In this document: piece by piece, positions 28,292 to 38,211 of the stretch
How positions within the stretch are numbered: the first letter of the stretch is position 1
How the letters are laid out: each line of letters begins with the position of its first letter
Assembly: GCF_963676815.1 (NCBI RefSeq)
Contig: NZ_OY781365.1
Span: 496,001 to 560,000, forward strand
DNA: 64,000 nt
Reading direction: 5' to 3'
Source: an uncultured Draconibacterium sp.
GTDB taxonomy: Bacteria; Bacteroidota; Bacteroidia; Bacteroidales; Prolixibacteraceae
Notes under the pieces: model-generated
The model's database searches: none
Told to the model about the DNA's origin: nothing
What the model saw: only the letters and a program-made list of their open reading frames with translations
Translations under genes and position numbers: made by a program

Positions 28292-29482
28292 TTACAACTG
28301 AACAACAACTGAGCTACTTGCCTTATTGGCTTTTTCACGGGCTTCTTCTACTGAGTTAGCTCGAGCCAAACAAACTCCCATGCGGCGCTCGCCTCTAACT
28401 TCCGGCTTTCCAAATAAACGCAATTGAGTATCCGGCTCCCTCAAAACTTCGGTCAGGTTAGAGAAAGCCACTTGTTTCGATTCTCCTTTAACCATAATCA
28501 CGCTACTTGCCGATGGCCCGTGAAATTTGATGTTTGGAATGGGTAAACCAAGAATTGCTCGCACATGCAAGGCAAATTCACTTAAATCCTGCGAAATCAT
28601 TGTTACCATTCCGGTATCGTGTGGACGTGGCGAAAGTTCGCTGAAATAAACCGTATCGTTTTTCACAAAGAATTCTACGCCGAATAAACCGCGACCACCA
28701 AGTGCTTCCACAACAGTTTTGGCAATGTGTTGTGCTTCTGCCAATGCCTTTTCCGACATGGCTTGTGGTTGCCACGACTCCTGGTAATCGCCACCTTCCT
28801 GACGGTGACCGATAGGTTCACAGAATGATACTCCTCCAACGTGACTGATCGTTAGCAAGGTAATTTCATAATCAAAATCAACAAACCCTTCAACAATTAC
28901 ACGGTCGCTGTTTCCGCGGGCACCTTCCATGGCGTAATTCCACGCGTAATCAATATCGGCAGAACTTTTTACAACGCTCTGTCCTTTGCCCGATGAACTC
29001 ATGATCGGTTTCACCACACAAGGAAATCCAATTTCTGCAATCGCCGCTTCAAACTCTTCTTTTGTTCCGGCAAATTTGTAGGGCGATGTTGAAAGCCCCA
29101 ATTCTTCGGCAGCCAAAGTTCTGATGCCTTCGCGGTTCATGGTCAGTCGCGTAGCATTTGCTGTTGGGATGACATGAAAACCTTCCTTTTCCAGCTCCAA
29201 CAATTTGTCGGTAGCAATAGCTTCCACTTCAGGGATGATATAATCCGGCTTTTCGGTTCTGATAATTTCAGCCAAACGATCGCCGTCCAACATTGAAGCT
29301 ACATAATAACGATCGGCAACCTGCATGGCAGGCGCATTTTCGTAGCTGTCAACGGCTATCACTTCCACGCCGTAACGCTGAAATTCGATTACTACTTCTT
29401 TTCCCAATTCACCCGATCCCAGCAATACGACCTTTGTTGCTGTCGGCGAAAACTTTGTTCCTAAAACTACCTTTGTACTCAT
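28292..29482 (-). CDS. purT: Formate-dependent phosphoribosylglycinamide formyltransferase 2
   Basis: 396 residues from the ATG at 29482. It has the ATP-grasp fold: an N-terminal nucleotide-binding segment (VVLLGSGELGKEVVIEFQRYG), VVKPIMSSSGKGQSVV in the ATP-binding lid, and FGVEFFV with ELSPRPHDTGMVT in the metal site. It formylates GAR using formate and ATP in purine synthesis. The frame extends nine codons upstream (MPHQKKKNG) but the family starts near MSTKVV. A purB gene lies 4.6 kb away, separately transcribed. Confidence 0.94.
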   Translation of the reverse strand: MSTKVVLGTKFSPTATKVVLLGSGELGKEVVIEFQRYGVEVIAVDSYENAPAMQVADRYYVASMLDGDRLAEIIRTEKPDYIIPEVEAIATDKLLELEKEGFHVIPTANATRLTMNREGIRTLAAEELGLSTSPYKFAGTKEEFEAAIAEIGFPCVVKPIMSSSGKGQSVVKSSADIDYAWNYAMEGARGNSDRVIVEGFVDFDYEITLLTISHVGGVSFCEPIGHRQEGGDYQESWQPQAMSEKALAEAQHIAKTVVEALGGRGLFGVEFFVKNDTVYFSELSPRPHDTGMVTMISQDLSEFALHVRAILGLPIPNIKFHGPSASSVIMVKGESKQVAFSNLTEVLREPDTQLRLFGKPEVRGERRMGVCLARANSVEEAREKANKASSSVVVQL

Positions 29483-29669
29483 CCCGTTTTTCTTTTTTTG
29501 ATGCGGCAAAAATAGATTTATTTCCGAATAGATATTTCCTCTCGTTTGATGTAAGTCATTTTGCTAACATTTTATTGAAACTTAAAAGTTATCCGGTGCT
29601 TCAAGAACCATAAAACGATTTTGAACAAAGTGGAAACTTCATTAGTTATTTCAATATAAATATCTAACA

Positions 29670-30557
29670 ATGAAATCAATAAAGAAAGAACAAATTAGCC
29701 AGGAGGTTTTCGACCTTTACGATGACTATGCTCACAACCGAATCGATCGCAGAAAGTTTGTTGAACGACTTTCGGCCTATGCCGTTGGGGGTTTAACCGT
29801 TTCGTCGCTTATGAGTTTTATTATGCCCAACTACCAGGATAAAATTCAGATTAAAGCAGACTACGCTCGATTAAAAACAGAAACTATCGAGTATAAATCG
29901 CCCAAAGGTGGAGGTAAAATCAGCGCTCAGTTATCAAGACCGGCAGGAAACTCTAAAAAACTTCCCGGAATTGTTGTTGTGCACGAGAACCGCGGATTAA
30001 ACCCACACATTGCAGATGTTGGCCGACGGGCAGCTTTGGCCGGATTTATTTCGGTTGCGCCCGATGCACTTAGCCCACTTGGAGGTTATCCAGGAAACGA
30101 CGACGATGGCCGGACCATGCAACGCGAACGCGACAGAGATGAAATGCTGCAAGACTTTATTGCTGCTTTCGAAACCCTGAAATCTCACCCGGAATGCGAT
30201 GGCAATATTGGCGTGGTTGGTTTTTGTTTCGGCGGCTGGATATCGAATATGATGGCGGTTGAAGTTTCTGATTTAAAAGCTGCTGTGCCATTTTATGGTG
30301 GTCAGCCATCGGAAGAGCAAACCAAACAAATTGAAGCACCGCTTCTGTTGCATTATGCCGAACTGGACACACGCGTTAACGAGGGATGGCCTGCCTATGA
30401 AGCGGCTCTAAAAAAATACAACAAAGAATACACGGCACACATGTATCCGGGAGTAAACCACGGTTTCCATAATGACACCACTCCCCGATATGATGAAGCT
30501 GCAGCAAAACTAGCCTGGAGCAGAACAATAGACTTTTTTAAGGAAAAGTTGAGTTAA
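29670..30557 (+). CDS. Dienelactone hydrolase family protein with Tat-like N-terminus
   Basis: 295 residues, alpha/beta hydrolase. The nucleophile Cys is in GVVGFCFGGW; the catalytic Asp is in ELDTRVN and the His in GVNHGFHND, the Cys-Asp-His triad of the family. A 60-residue N-terminal extension carries RIDRRKF followed by a hydrophobic stretch (AVGGLTVSSLMSFIM), resembling a twin-arginine signal preceded by about 25 residues. It may therefore be exported or membrane-tethered. The natural substrate is unlikely to be dienelactone; not determinable. Confidence 0.85.
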   Translation: MKSIKKEQISQEVFDLYDDYAHNRIDRRKFVERLSAYAVGGLTVSSLMSFIMPNYQDKIQIKADYARLKTETIEYKSPKGGGKISAQLSRPAGNSKKLPGIVVVHENRGLNPHIADVGRRAALAGFISVAPDALSPLGGYPGNDDDGRTMQRERDRDEMLQDFIAAFETLKSHPECDGNIGVVGFCFGGWISNMMAVEVSDLKAAVPFYGGQPSEEQTKQIEAPLLLHYAELDTRVNEGWPAYEAALKKYNKEYTAHMYPGVNHGFHNDTTPRYDEAAAKLAWSRTIDFFKEKLS

Positions 30558-30587
30558 GAACCTGGCTCTCCCCTCCTAATTCCGACA

Positions 30588-30595
30588 TAATTTTG
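30588..30595 (+). promoter_or_regulatory. Candidate -7 box for the GNAT gene
   Basis: TAATTTTG fits TAnnTTTG, 23 bases before the start codon at 30618. No -33 TTG at proper spacing was recognised. Confidence 0.4.
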
Positions 30596-30617
30596 TTTCT
30601 TTACAAAAACACAAATT

Positions 30618-31154
30618 ATGTCGGTTATTATTGATGGCAACAGCTACCAAACTTTTGAAACTCCCCGTTTAATTCTTCGTCCATGCGAGGAAAAAGATGC
30701 CCGGTTTATCTACCAATTATTAAACTCTGAAAAGTGGCAACAGTTCATTGGAGATCGTGGTGTTTATTCAGAAGAAGAAGCACGTGTTTACATCCGCGAG
30801 AAAATGTACCCTCAACTAAAAAAAGAAGGCTATGGAAACTATGTAGTCATCAGAAAAACTGACAACGCTAAGATGGGAACTTGTGGACTTTTTGACCGCG
30901 ACGGACTGGAAGGCATAGACATTGGTTTTGCCTTTCTTCCGGAATTTGAAGGCCACGGTTATGCTTTTGAAGCCGCAGAAAAACTTAAAAATGTAGGTAT
31001 CGAAGAATTTAAAATCAAAAATATAACCGCCATAACAGCAAAGTATAACTTGCGCTCGCAACGGCTATTGGAAAGACTTGGACTGCGTTTTACCAAACAC
31101 CTCACTCTTCCCGACGATACTGAAGAGATTATGTTTTATCGCCTGATAGATTGA
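30618..31154 (+). CDS. GNAT family N-acetyltransferase (RimJ/RimL type)
   Basis: 178 residues. The opening FETPRLILRPCEEKDARFIYQL and the later GFAFLPEFEGHGYAFEAAEKL (acetyl-CoA pyrophosphate loop) and NLRSQRLLERLGLRF are standard for the RimJ/RimL branch. It acetylates an amine, perhaps a protein N-terminus or small molecule; substrate unknown. Monocistronic. Confidence 0.88.
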   Translation: MSVIIDGNSYQTFETPRLILRPCEEKDARFIYQLLNSEKWQQFIGDRGVYSEEEARVYIREKMYPQLKKEGYGNYVVIRKTDNAKMGTCGLFDRDGLEGIDIGFAFLPEFEGHGYAFEAAEKLKNVGIEEFKIKNITAITAKYNLRSQRLLERLGLRFTKHLTLPDDTEEIMFYRLID

Positions 31155-31342
31155 CTTTTTAGGAAACATTTAAGCTCCATCATCAAAGAAATGAACACAG
31201 TAAGAAGATTTATATTAAATTGCGGCCATTAAATAAACCTTAACCGCCGCTCTTTTCCTGACCGCCATGCTTTGTCTTTGCTGACGATCATCGAAATCTG
31301 CAACGGATTTTGAATTAAAGATTAGCAACTAATACTATTAAC

Positions 31343-32380
31343 ATGTCACCGATTTTTAATCAGCTGTTGATACCTTATATCATAGCTATGGTTTTAGCTA
31401 TGACAATGGGTGGAAGTGGTACTGCACCGGCTTTTTCGGCTGCCTACGGAGCCAATGTAATCAGGAAAAGTTTAATCCCCGGATTATTCGGAATAATGGT
31501 TTTTCTGGGAGCCATTCTAGCCGGAAAAGGTACAGCGTCAACCATGGGGAAAGGACTACTTAACCCGGAATTGATGTCGTTTACTCTGGTATCGATCATT
31601 CTTTTCTCCATTGCATTTTCGCTGGTCATTGCCAACCTTGCCGGAATTCCCCAATCAACCAGCCAGGCAACGGTTTTAGCGGTTACTGCACCGGCACTTT
31701 ATTTTAACGATCTGAATACGCAAAAACTATTTGTAGAGATTATTCCGACCTGGTTCATCCTTCCTGTTGCATCATTTTTTCTCAGTCTTTTTATCGGAAA
31801 ATATGTTTATAAGCCTATGCGACGAAGAGGCTTAACGATGCCGCGTGCGCAAAACGAAAACTTAAAACCGGTTTACAATACCATTTTAGTGTTAATGTCG
31901 CTATATGTTGCCTTTGCTATTGGGGCCAATAATGTGGCCAATGCTGCCGGCCCGATTGCGATGATGACAGCAAATGAACTGGAGATCTCAGCCGATAATA
32001 ATTTTATACTGATAATGCTATTGTCGACACTGATTATAGCGCCCAGCTTTGGAATTGGCAGCTCGATATTCGGACATAAAATAGTTAAGAATACCGGAAA
32101 AGAGATTGTGCTTTTTGGCAAGTTCGAAGCGGTTATAATTGCCTTTATTTCTGCCAGCCTTTTACTTTTTGCTTCGTTAACAAAGGGAGTTCCAACTTCG
32201 CTGGTTCAATTAAATGTTGCTGCTATTCTGGGAATTGGTGTAGCAAAACTTGGCACTAAAAATATATTCAAAAGAACACAGGTAAAACGGTTTTTCACCA
32301 TGTGGATAATTGCGCCATGTATATCATTTGGTTTGTGTTTGCTATTAACTTACCTGGCTGATAAAATGGGGTATTTATAA
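31343..32380 (+). CDS. Inorganic phosphate transporter, PiT family
   Basis: 345 residues, about ten membrane helices with the two PiT signature repeats: MGGSGTAPAFSAAYGANVI near the N-terminus and AFAIGANNVANAAGPIAMM in the second half, plus SQATVLAVTAP. A short central hydrophilic loop (RRRGLTMPRAQNENLKP) divides the halves. It imports phosphate or metal-phosphate by H+ or Na+ symport. The N-terminal repeat has GSGTAP in place of the usual GANDVAN, a divergence worth noting. No PhoU-like gene is adjacent. Confidence 0.88.
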   Translation: MSPIFNQLLIPYIIAMVLAMTMGGSGTAPAFSAAYGANVIRKSLIPGLFGIMVFLGAILAGKGTASTMGKGLLNPELMSFTLVSIILFSIAFSLVIANLAGIPQSTSQATVLAVTAPALYFNDLNTQKLFVEIIPTWFILPVASFFLSLFIGKYVYKPMRRRGLTMPRAQNENLKPVYNTILVLMSLYVAFAIGANNVANAAGPIAMMTANELEISADNNFILIMLLSTLIIAPSFGIGSSIFGHKIVKNTGKEIVLFGKFEAVIIAFISASLLLFASLTKGVPTSLVQLNVAAILGIGVAKLGTKNIFKRTQVKRFFTMWIIAPCISFGLCLLLTYLADKMGYL

Positions 32381-32397
32381 AAACAATTACTAAAAAT

Positions 32398-33798
32398 CTA
32401 TTCCTCATCCAACTCCACATAAAGCTGAGTAGCCTCCACTTTTGTCACCACTATTTTTTCGTCCTTTTCAATAAATCCGTTAACGGCAACTGCATCATAA
32501 ACTTCACCATTGATATTGATTTTTCCTCCGGGACGTAAAACGGTTTGGGCAAATCCTTTCTTTCCTTTCAATGCAAAAAGTGTGGTGTTAATGCTCACAA
32601 AACCTTCATCTACATGTTGTACTGTGTTTAACGCAAAGTTTTTAAATAGTCCGTGCTCAGCAGTAAACATACGTTTTCCGAGGTAAAGTGCCAGCACAAA
32701 GCCACCAAAAATACCGATCACGACTGTGGCAATTACCTTTCCAACTCCTTCCATTTGCACGCCTTCAAAATCGAAGTTTACATTATCGATAAGGCTCAAA
32801 ACCAGCCCAATAAAAACAAAAGTTATTCCCAGGGCTCCGGCAACTCCAAAGCCCGGAATCACAAATATTTCCACCGCAATAAGTATCAGCCCGACAATAA
32901 ACAGGGCAATTTCCCAATGTTCGGCCAGCCCTTCGAGATAAAGCGGCATGAAATAAAGTAAAGCGGCAAGAATGGCTATTCCCAGCGGGAATCCGATTCC
33001 CGGTGATTGCATCTCGAAATAAATACCACCAACTATGGCCATTATCAATAATCCGGAAACCATTGGATGCACCAGGAACCCGATGATCTTTTCAATAAAT
33101 GTTGGCTCGTATTCAAACAACTCATAATCATCAATTCCTACTTGTTGCAACACCTCGTTAACGGTTTCGGCAATTCCTTCGCAAAAACCATTCTCAATCG
33201 CTTCAGATGGTGTAAACGTAAGTACCTTTCCTGAATCCGAAACACCTTCTACAAAAATGCGCTCGTCGACCATTGCCTCTGCAATTTTCGGATCGCGAAA
33301 CCAATCGACAATTGTATCTCCGCTAGCTGTGATCGTGGTATCTTTTCCATGCGCTTCGGCAGTTGCCCGCATAGTTGATCGCATGTAACTCTGGTATTTA
33401 TCGGGCATTGCCTCGCCGGTTTGATTGACCACGGTTGCCGCACCGATACTACCTCCCGGACGCATGTAAATTCCGTCGCAGGCAATGGATATTAAAGCAC
33501 CTGCCGACGCCGCGTTATTGTCGATAAACACATAAACCGGGATTTTACTTTGCAGAATTCGTGTACGTATTGAGTCGGCATCAACAACAGTGCCGCCATA
33601 AGTATTCATATGTATAAGAAAAACATCGGCTTTTACCGAATCGGCTTCTGCAAAAGCCTGGCTCACCTGGCGTCGTGTGGCCGGAGTAATTTCGGATTTG
33701 ATATTCAGTAGAAACACTTTTTTCTTGTTGGCCTCTTGTGCAAATGCAGCTAAAGTGGCGAGTACAAATAACAAAATCCAGAAATTTTTCAGCTTCAT
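32398..33798 (-). CDS. NfeD/ClpP-class membrane serine protease
   Basis: 466 residues from the ATG at 33798, which opens a signal peptide (MKLKNFWILLFVLATLAAF). The ClpP-like domain follows, with NTYGGTVVDAD and the nucleophile Ser in NNAASAGALISIACD; then about four to five membrane helices (about 245-365) and a C-terminal OB-fold NfeD domain ending in a beta-rich stretch. This is the long NfeD1b form, usually paired with an SPFH/stomatin protein, but none is adjacent here. It probably works in membrane protein quality control. The upstream ATG at 33837 would precede the signal peptide and is rejected. Confidence 0.88.
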   Translation of the reverse strand: MKLKNFWILLFVLATLAAFAQEANKKKVFLLNIKSEITPATRRQVSQAFAEADSVKADVFLIHMNTYGGTVVDADSIRTRILQSKIPVYVFIDNNAASAGALISIACDGIYMRPGGSIGAATVVNQTGEAMPDKYQSYMRSTMRATAEAHGKDTTITASGDTIVDWFRDPKIAEAMVDERIFVEGVSDSGKVLTFTPSEAIENGFCEGIAETVNEVLQQVGIDDYELFEYEPTFIEKIIGFLVHPMVSGLLIMAIVGGIYFEMQSPGIGFPLGIAILAALLYFMPLYLEGLAEHWEIALFIVGLILIAVEIFVIPGFGVAGALGITFVFIGLVLSLIDNVNFDFEGVQMEGVGKVIATVVIGIFGGFVLALYLGKRMFTAEHGLFKNFALNTVQHVDEGFVSINTTLFALKGKKGFAQTVLRPGGKININGEVYDAVAVNGFIEKDEKIVVTKVEATQLYVELDEE

Positions 33799-33903
33799 GG
33801 CATTGATTTTTTTCAAGTTCCAAAATACAAAAAACAAATTACAATTTATACCAATTGTTTTGCATTGTGAGCCTTTAGCGAAACGATGGAATTACAATGG
33901 TTA

Positions 33904-33974
33904 ATGCCGATAGAAAATCAAAAAGGTTTTGAGAATCCATGAATCAAAACCTTATTCTGATTTCTAATCGGTAT
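33904..33974. repeat. Long imperfect inverted repeat in a 322-bp intergenic region
   Basis: The left arm (33904-33932, with GCCGAT, AGAAA, ATCA, AAGGTTTTGA) pairs with the right arm (33944-33974, TCAAAACCTT, TGATTTCT, ATCGGT), leaving a short loop and small bulges: a hairpin of about 28 bp. It lies between the divergent NfeD and purB genes. Nothing else but AT-rich sequence was seen in 33799-34120 apart from the purB -7 box. It may be a structured RNA or a miniature element. Confidence 0.6.
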
Positions 33975-34095
33975 TATGTCCGAATAAGCAAAGCAGAAAA
34001 CTCATGTTCGGTATTTAATCCATTCACAAACCGGCGCTGCGGTTAAAGAATATTAAATTCGTTCGGCTGCCAAATAGCTAGTCCGCTTAATTTTA

Positions 34096-34103
34096 TAAAT
34101 TTG
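34096..34103 (+). promoter_or_regulatory. Candidate -7 box for purB
   Basis: TAAATTTG matches TAnnTTTG, 17 bases before the first purB ATG. Confidence 0.4.
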
Positions 34104-34120
34104 CAGCTTAATTCTAAGTA

Positions 34121-35473
34121 ATGACAATGGAACTTAATACATTAACAGCAATTTCGCCGGTTGACGGCAGGTACAGTAACAAAGTAGAAGGATTGGGAAA
34201 ATACTTTAGCGAATTCGCCCTGATAAAATACCGCTTGTTTACTGAGGTAGAATATTTTATCGCCTTGTGCGAAATTCCTTTGCCACAACTTGCTGATATC
34301 CCTGCTGATAAACTGGACAAACTTCGTGAGCTTCATAAAAACTTTTCGCTTGAAGATGCACTGCGCATTAAAGGAATCGAAAGCGTAACGAACCACGATG
34401 TAAAAGCTGTTGAGTATTTTATAAAAGACGAGTTTGACAAACTGGGATTGGGCAAATACAAAGAATTTATTCACTTTGCGCTTACTTCTCAGGATGCCAA
34501 CAACACTGCAATTCCAAAATCGATACAAGATGCTTTGGAAGAAGAATATTACCCATTATTGCAAGAGCTGATTGAAAAACTGCTGACAATGGCAACTGAA
34601 TGGAAAGATATTCCGATGTTGGCTAAGACCCACGGACAACCGGCATCGCCAACAAAAGTTGGTAAAGAAATCAAGGTATTTTTAGAGCGGATTATGGTGC
34701 AGCTTGTCCAGTTAAAATCAATTGCCATCGACGCAAAATTTGGCGGAGCTACCGGTAATTTTAATGCACACCTCGTAGCTTATCCCGATATTAACTGGGA
34801 AAATTTTGCCAACAAGTTCCTGAAAGATAAATTGGGATTGAACCGTTCACAGTTTACTACTCAAATTTCGCACTACGATAATCACAGTGCCATTTTTGAT
34901 GGATTGAAACGCATCAACAATATCATCCTCGATCTTGACCGCGACATCTGGACATATATTTCGATGAATTACTTCAAGCAGAAAATTAAAAAGGGCGAAG
35001 TAGGTTCATCAACTATGCCGCACAAGGTTAATCCGATCGATTTTGAGAACTCGGAAGGAAACATTGGCATTGCCAATGCAGGTTTTGAGCAACTGGCACA
35101 AAAACTTCCGGTTTCACGTTTGCAGCGCGACCTTACCGATTCAACCGTTACCCGATTTATCGGTGTTCCGTTTGGTCATACTTTAATTGCCATCAAATCT
35201 ACCTTGAAAGGTTTGAACAAAATATTGATCAATACTGCAGCAATTGAAAAGGATCTTGAAAACAACTGGGCCGTGGTTGCCGAAGCCATTCAAACGATTT
35301 TGCGCCGCGAATTTTTCCCAAATCCTTATGAGGCTTTGAAAGATCTGACCCGCAAAAACGAAGTGATCAACAAGGAGGCAATACACAATTTTGTTGATGG
35401 TTTAGCCATTAGTGATGCTGTAAAAGAAGAGTTAAAAGCAATTACGCCACAGAACTATACCGGCATATTTTAA
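34121..35473 (+). CDS. purB: Adenylosuccinate lyase
   Basis: 450 residues of the fumarase/aspartase superfamily. Early motif TAISPVDGRYSNKV, TSQDANNTAIP with the catalytic region, KTHGQPASPTKVG, and the signature loop GSSTMPHKVNPIDFENSEG are all present and identify the E. coli-type PurB. It acts twice in purine synthesis, on SAICAR and on adenylosuccinate. ATGs at 34121 and 34127 are both possible starts. Not linked to other pur genes except the separate purT. Confidence 0.96.
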   Translation: MTMELNTLTAISPVDGRYSNKVEGLGKYFSEFALIKYRLFTEVEYFIALCEIPLPQLADIPADKLDKLRELHKNFSLEDALRIKGIESVTNHDVKAVEYFIKDEFDKLGLGKYKEFIHFALTSQDANNTAIPKSIQDALEEEYYPLLQELIEKLLTMATEWKDIPMLAKTHGQPASPTKVGKEIKVFLERIMVQLVQLKSIAIDAKFGGATGNFNAHLVAYPDINWENFANKFLKDKLGLNRSQFTTQISHYDNHSAIFDGLKRINNIILDLDRDIWTYISMNYFKQKIKKGEVGSSTMPHKVNPIDFENSEGNIGIANAGFEQLAQKLPVSRLQRDLTDSTVTRFIGVPFGHTLIAIKSTLKGLNKILINTAAIEKDLENNWAVVAEAIQTILRREFFPNPYEALKDLTRKNEVINKEAIHNFVDGLAISDAVKEELKAITPQNYTGIF

Positions 35474-35538
35474 TAAAATTATAATGAGGACGGCAAGACA
35501 ACTTCAGTCTTCCGTCTTCAAACTTCCGTCTTCTACAT

Positions 35539-37362
35539 ATGAAAGACTTCTTTAAACTCATGAAACGATTTGTTCCGCCTTACCGGTGGAAAGTCGTCAT
35601 GAACATTATATACAATATTTTAGGTGCACTTTTCGGAACCTTTTCGTTTGCCATGCTTATTCCGGCACTCGACATTTTGTTCCAGACAAAAGAACTGGTA
35701 ACCGAAAAAGTGGAATGGGCATTTACTGCCGATTCAATAACCAATAACGTAAACTATTACATCAGTTCGTTTATTATTGAACACGGCCAGCAAGATGCGT
35801 TACTACTTATTGGTTTAATTTTGGTAATAGCCACCCTATTTAAAGTTGGTTTTACTTACCTGGCCGATTTTGTACTTATTGCCTTGCGTAACGGCGTTGT
35901 TTATGATATCCGCTCGCTTATTTACAAGAAAATAATTGGACTGCCTCTCGGCTATTTTTCGGAAGAACGAAAAGGCGATATTATGGCGCGAATAACCAGC
36001 GATGTGCAGGAAGTGGAAAACTCGGTTGCCAACTCGCTGGGAATGATGATAAAAAACCCTATTCTGATTATCGTCTTTCTGGGCGTGATGATTTACATGA
36101 GCTGGTCGCTAACTTTGTTTGTATTTGTTATGCTGCCTGTTACCGGTTTAATTATCGGGCGAATTGGCCGTAGTCTGAAACGCGTATCGACCAAAGGGCA
36201 AAATAAACTGGGCGAAATATTGTCGATTATAGAAGAAGATCTTTCGGGATTGCGGATTATCAAATCGTTTAATGCCGAAGAAAAAGCCATCGGACGTTTT
36301 CAGACTGAAAACCAGAACTACCGTCTGATAATGAACCGCCTGATGTGGCGTCGTCACTTGGCTCACCCAGCCAGCGAATTTCTGGGCACCATTGTAATTG
36401 TTATCGTTTTGTGGTATGGTGGACGGATTATTCTCGGAGGAAGCAATTCATCGCTAACTGCATCCGAGTTTATCGGATACATGGTATTTTTCTATGGAAT
36501 CATCAACCCGGCAAAAGCATTCTCGACAGCACTTTACAGCGTTGAAAAAGGACTGGCATCGATGCAACGTATTGATCATGTTCTTGCCGCAGAAGTAACC
36601 ATCGTTGATAAGAAAGACGCCAAAGACATCGAGTCGTTCGAAAAAGATATTGTATACAAAAATGTAACTTTTGCTTACGACAAAGCAGAGGTACTTTCAG
36701 AGGTAAGTCTAAACATTCCGAAAGGAACAACCGTTGCACTGGTTGGCTCGTCGGGTAGCGGAAAAACCACCATGGTTGATTTGCTTCCGCGTTTTTGGGA
36801 TATTACTTCAGGAAATATTGAAGTGGATGGAATTGATATTCGCGACCTGAAACTTAAATCGTTACGAAACCTAATTGGAAACGTTAACCAGGAGCCCATT
36901 TTATTTAACGACACCATACGAAATAACATTGCTTTTGGTATTGACAATGTAAGCGACGAAGCAGTAATTCAAGCGGCTAAAATTGCCAATGCGCACGATT
37001 TTATACTGGGAACTGAAAACGGCTACGACACTATAATTGGCGACCGTGGCGATAAACTTTCAGGCGGACAAAAGCAACGTCTTTCTATTGCACGTGCCAT
37101 TTTACGAAATCCGCCAATTCTGATTTTGGACGAAGCCACTTCAGCTTTGGACACCGAATCGGAGAAACTGGTGCAGGAAGCACTGGAAAACCTGATGAAA
37201 AACCGCACATCGCTGGTAATTGCACACCGTTTATCTACCATTAAACATGCCAATTTAATTTGTGTGTTACACGAAGGAAAAATTGTGGAACAAGGCACAC
37301 ACGACGAATTAATGGAACTTGGCGGACGCTATAAAAAATTACATGGTATGCAGATGTTTTAA
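35539..37362 (+). CDS. ABC exporter, MsbA-like, fused permease-ATPase
   Basis: 607 residues. The N-terminal six-helix transmembrane domain covers about 1-330, the ATPase about 360-600: Walker A GSSGSGKTT, Q-loop NQEPILFNDT, signature LSGGQKQR, Walker B ILILDEATSALD and the switch His in IAHRLST. Homodimeric exporter of the MsbA/lipid A flippase group; lipids or drugs are the likely cargo. The 65 bases before it contain three near-copies of TTCCGTCTTC. Confidence 0.9.
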   Translation: MKDFFKLMKRFVPPYRWKVVMNIIYNILGALFGTFSFAMLIPALDILFQTKELVTEKVEWAFTADSITNNVNYYISSFIIEHGQQDALLLIGLILVIATLFKVGFTYLADFVLIALRNGVVYDIRSLIYKKIIGLPLGYFSEERKGDIMARITSDVQEVENSVANSLGMMIKNPILIIVFLGVMIYMSWSLTLFVFVMLPVTGLIIGRIGRSLKRVSTKGQNKLGEILSIIEEDLSGLRIIKSFNAEEKAIGRFQTENQNYRLIMNRLMWRRHLAHPASEFLGTIVIVIVLWYGGRIILGGSNSSLTASEFIGYMVFFYGIINPAKAFSTALYSVEKGLASMQRIDHVLAAEVTIVDKKDAKDIESFEKDIVYKNVTFAYDKAEVLSEVSLNIPKGTTVALVGSSGSGKTTMVDLLPRFWDITSGNIEVDGIDIRDLKLKSLRNLIGNVNQEPILFNDTIRNNIAFGIDNVSDEAVIQAAKIANAHDFILGTENGYDTIIGDRGDKLSGGQKQRLSIARAILRNPPILILDEATSALDTESEKLVQEALENLMKNRTSLVIAHRLSTIKHANLICVLHEGKIVEQGTHDELMELGGRYKKLHGMQMF

Positions 37363-37377
37363 AGAAGTAGCGAGCCG

Positions 37378-38100
37378 TTAGCTCCTGGCTGCCAGTACAT
37401 CTACCAGATGAATGGTTTTTATTGGGAGTTTCTGTTTTTTAATGTAAGCATCCATATTCATCAAACACGAAGCTTCGGTAGATACGATATATTCTGCACC
37501 GGTTTTTAATGCATTTTCCACTTTTTGTTCGGTCATTGCCGTTGAAATATGATGAAATTTTGCGGCAAACGTTCCTCCAAATCCACAGCAGGTTTCAAGG
37601 TTTTCCATTTCAATCAGCTCAAGACCTCTCACTTCGCTTAGCAATTTTCGTGGCTCCTCTTTAATTCCGTATTCACGCAAACCGGCACACGAATCATGAA
37701 AAGTAACTTTATGATTAAACGTTGCCCCAACATCAGTCACCTTTAAATGATTCACCAGAAAGTCGGTAAATTCAAATACCTTTTTCCGGGTCTTATTCGT
37801 CTTTCTAAGCAACTCTTTATCATCTTCAAATAATTTGTGATAATAGTTACGGATAAAGCCAGTACACGAAGCTGAAGGTGCAACAACCAGGTTTGCCAAT
37901 TCAAAATCATCTAAAAATTTTGTTGCCACGGTTTTTGCCTCGTTCCAATACCCGCTGTTAAAAGCCGGTTGCCCGCAACAGGTTTGTTTTGGATTGTATT
38001 TTACATCGCATCCAGCTTTTTCAAGCAGGGTTACAAAACTTGCTGCAGTTTCAGGATAAAACTGATCGATAAAACATGGAATAAAAACGTCGATTTGCAT
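37378..38100 (-). CDS. lutA: Cysteine-rich (Fe-S)-binding protein, LutA/YkgE-like
   Basis: 240 residues with two CCG domains: CFIDQFYPETA then TCCGQPAFNSGYW, and HDSCAGLREYG then ETCCGFGGTFAAKF. The pattern is that of LutA, a subunit of the LutABC L-lactate oxidation complex. The partners LutB and LutC are not next to it within the window: the tRNA-Trp gene is on its upstream side and the convergent ABC exporter is only 15 bases beyond its stop. So the assignment to lactate use is by similarity only. Confidence 0.82.
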   Translation of the reverse strand: MQIDVFIPCFIDQFYPETAASFVTLLEKAGCDVKYNPKQTCCGQPAFNSGYWNEAKTVATKFLDDFELANLVVAPSASCTGFIRNYYHKLFEDDKELLRKTNKTRKKVFEFTDFLVNHLKVTDVGATFNHKVTFHDSCAGLREYGIKEEPRKLLSEVRGLELIEMENLETCCGFGGTFAAKFHHISTAMTEQKVENALKTGAEYIVSTEASCLMNMDAYIKKQKLPIKTIHLVDVLAARS

Positions 38101-38176
38101 TGGCTCGAATTTGCTGTGAAAATAACACTTAAAAGCTGAAGATTAAATATTTTCCACAGGAAATTAATTCAATAAA

Positions 38177-38202
38177 AAAGGCCTTACTAAAGTAAGACCT
38201 TT
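38177..38202 (-). terminator. Terminator of tRNA-Trp
   Basis: Minus strand AAAGG, mismatch, CTTACT, 2-base loop, AGTAAG, CCTTT then T-run; 10 bases after the tRNA 3' end. Confidence 0.8.
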
Positions 38203-38211
38203 GTGCTTTCG

